7,118 nt of DNA from an uncultured bacterium (GTDB lineage: Bacteria > Verrucomicrobiota > Kiritimatiellia > RFP12 > UBA1067). Both the position numbers and the translations under genes were made by a program. The stretch is from positions 1-7,118 of the forward strand of contig URIT01000151.1 in NCBI GenBank assembly GCA_900547945.1. The letters run 5' to 3'. Shown here one piece after another: positions 5,833 through 7,118 of this stretch (its first letter is position 1; the number at the start of each line of letters is the position of its first letter). The notes under the pieces are model-generated. The model was not told where the DNA came from and ran no database searches. It saw only the letters and a list, made by a program, of their open reading frames with translations.

Positions 5833-7008
5833 TTAACGACTCCAGGCCGGGTTCATCCAGTGGCCCGCGTTGTGGAAGAGGCGCACGGGCGGGTCGCGGT
5901 CCTCCTCGGGGGCCGTGTCGACGATGAAGAGCGCGCCGTCGCGCTCGGCGACGACGTGGCGTCCGTCGGCGGCCCAGCTCGGATGCTCCCAGCTGCCGGG
6001 CTTCGTGACGACGCGCGCGGTGGACTCGCCCTTGAGGGGGTCCATGACGACGAGGACGTTCTGCCCGGCGCGCTTGGAGGCGTAGACGATGCGCCCGTCG
6101 GGGCCCCAGTCCGGGTTCGTGTTCTGGCTGCCCGTGTTCGTGATGCGCGTCGACTTCCGGGAGGCGACGTCGAGCAGGTAGATCTGCGGCTGGCGCGTCA
6201 GGTCCGTCACGTAGACGATCTTCGTGCCGTTCGCGTTCCAGCACGGCGACGCCTCGGAGGCGGCGGGCGTGCGCGTCATGCGGTCGACGCGGTTCGCGCC
6301 GGGCGTGACGACGTAGAGCTCGGGGTTGCCCTGGTGCGAGAGGACGATCGCGTAGCGCGAGGCGTCGGGCGCCACGGCCGCGCCGGTCGCAAGGCCCTTG
6401 AACTGCGCGAGCAGCGAACGCTGGCCGTTGTCCGGATTGATGCGGTAGACGAGCGGGGCCTGCTGCAGGAAGCCGGTGTAGTAGATCTCCCGCTTGTTCG
6501 GGGTCCAGCGGGGCCCCACGGCGGCACGGCGGTCGCGCGTGAGCTGGCGGATGTCGTAGCCGTCGGGATAGCAGACGTAGAGCTCCGCGTTGTCCTTGCC
6601 CTTGCGGTCCACGAAGGTGATGCGGTCGCAGGCGAAGCCCTTGCGGCCCGTGTGCGCCTGCACGATCGCGTCCGAGAACGCGCGCGCGGCCATGCGCGCC
6701 GCCTTTTCGTCCGAGAACGCGGCCGCCGTCTTGACCTGCTTGCCCGCGCCCGTCGCGGCCACGCCCGCGCCCGGCGTGCCCGTCACCTTGATCTGGCCGT
6801 TCGGGCCGATCTTGAAGGTGCCGCTCATGCCGAGATTGCGGCGCAGGGACGTGTTGAACGCCTTGGCGGCGGGCGTCGCCTCGGACGTCTCAACCGTGAC
6901 GACGACGCGCTCGGCGCCGGACTTCTTGACGTGGACGACCTGGTTGGCCGCCAGGCACAGGGAACTCACCGCGAACACGGCGAGCGAGAACGGGACAATA
7001 CGGGACAT
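5833..7008 (-). CDS. tolB: TolB-like periplasmic beta-propeller protein
   Basis: A 391-residue protein resembling TolB, the periplasmic part of the Tol-Pal system that links the inner membrane to peptidoglycan-bound Pal and helps outer-membrane constriction and stability. Residues 1-20 form a Sec signal peptide with probable cleavage at CLA|AN. Residues about 22-125 match the TolB N-terminal domain in part: FNTSLRRNLGMSGTFKI resembles the family's 'DL..SG.F' helix end, and AARAFSDAIVQAHTGRKGF resembles the 'D.i...lTG..G.F' region. The section between these is only about 35 residues, with a Gly/Ala-rich stretch at 78-90, so the domain is shorter than in E. coli TolB (430 residues precursor). 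From 129 onward six propeller blades can be counted, with PxW-type repeats (PRW 166, PCW 255, PDW 299, PSW 343); the final PAWSR closes the ring with the strand at 129. It has its own promoter and ribosome site. No pal or tolA lies in the window, so a different PD40-repeat protein role cannot be excluded. Confidence 0.82.
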   Translation of the reverse strand: MSRIVPFSLAVFAVSSLCLAANQVVHVKKSGAERVVVTVETSEATPAAKAFNTSLRRNLGMSGTFKIGPNGQIKVTGTPGAGVAATGAGKQVKTAAAFSDEKAARMAARAFSDAIVQAHTGRKGFACDRITFVDRKGKDNAELYVCYPDGYDIRQLTRDRRAAVGPRWTPNKREIYYTGFLQQAPLVYRINPDNGQRSLLAQFKGLATGAAVAPDASRYAIVLSHQGNPELYVVTPGANRVDRMTRTPAASEASPCWNANGTKIVYVTDLTRQPQIYLLDVASRKSTRITNTGSQNTNPDWGPDGRIVYASKRAGQNVLVVMDPLKGESTARVVTKPGSWEHPSWAADGRHVVAERDGALFIVDTAPEEDRDPPVRLFHNAGHWMNPAWSR

Positions 7009-7020
7009 CGAGACTCCTCT
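7009..7020 (-). promoter_or_regulatory. Ribosome binding site of the TolB-like gene
   Basis: The minus strand reads AGAGGAGTCTCG before the ATG at 7008. The GAGGAG core (7014-7019) sits 5 bases from the start codon, and the encoded N-terminus is a good signal peptide, which together support this start. Confidence 0.8.
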
Positions 7021-7052
7021 AGCTGAACTTGCAGGGTTAAATCAAGGATGGC

Positions 7053-7081
7053 AGTATACCGATTCCCCGCCGTGGACGCAA
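7053..7081 (-). promoter_or_regulatory. Sigma70-type promoter upstream of the TolB-like gene
   Basis: On the minus strand a -10 box TATACT (plus-strand 7053-7058, five of six consensus bases) is preceded at exactly 17 bases by TTGCGT (7076-7081, TTG plus weak remainder). The expected start near 7046 gives a leader of about 37 bases. Further upstream, 7096-7112 is strongly AT-rich with a run of nine A/T, placed at about -51 to -67, where it might act as a distal UP-like element. With 20-base and overlapping spacings downstream, this promoter could also feed the isomerase, rhamnosidase and regulator genes, unless a separate promoter lies near the end of the TolB-like gene. Confidence 0.6.
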
Positions 7082-7118
7082 TACGAAACTGACGCTTTTC
7101 AAAAAAAAATAAGGGGGG

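Noticed and set aside
5786..6244. Upstream extension of the isomerase frame to 6244
   Set aside because: The added residues overlap the end of the TolB-like gene and have shadow-frame composition. The Tat leader and AGGAGG site at 5785 give the real start.
7101..7118. A9 tract followed by G6 at the window edge
   Set aside because: It may be part of an upstream regulatory element or a contig-end artefact; with the edge so close nothing more can be supported.

Overview
The window is GC-rich (roughly two thirds G+C by eye) and compact. It carries four protein genes and one tRNA gene, all read from the minus strand, so gene order runs from the right edge to the left. It looks like a Gram-negative bacterial chromosome: there is a TolB-like periplasmic protein, a lipoprotein glycosidase, and an exported sugar-isomerase-like protein with a twin-arginine leader. 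Exported xylose-isomerase-like proteins next to large GH78 rhamnosidases are common in the Planctomycetota/Verrucomicrobiota/Kiritimatiellota group and in Bacteroidota. The high GC makes the former more likely, but this placement is inference.

Layout in order of transcription: (1) a sigma70-type promoter (7053-7081) ahead of a TolB-family beta-propeller protein (5833-7008). (2) After a 47-base gap with a small hairpin, an exported sugar phosphate isomerase/epimerase-like TIM barrel (4907-5785). (3) After 20 bases, a GH78 alpha-L-rhamnosidase lipoprotein of 1083 residues (1635-4886). (4) Overlapping its end by 14 bases, a MocR-type GntR regulator (233-1648). (5) A 74-base spacer with a TATAAT box, a tRNA-Ser(UGA) gene with encoded CCA (71-158), and an intrinsic terminator (30-55). 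There is no non-genic stretch longer than 300 bases. Bases 1-29 and the last ~30 bases hold nothing I can name beyond what is listed.

The isomerase, rhamnosidase and regulator are packed like one operon. The likely theme is breakdown of rhamnose-containing glycans or glycosides outside the cytoplasm: the rhamnosidase cuts terminal L-rhamnose, the exported TIM barrel may act on a released or modified sugar, and the regulator may adjust expression. TolB belongs to cell-envelope maintenance and may be only an upstream neighbour.

The most unusual point is in the regulator. Its aminotransferase-like domain keeps most of the fold and several cofactor-pocket residues, but the lysine that should bind pyridoxal phosphate covalently is arginine (R303), and the usual pocket tyrosine of the EDDY motif is alanine. 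It may be a MocR protein that no longer works through a PLP Schiff base.
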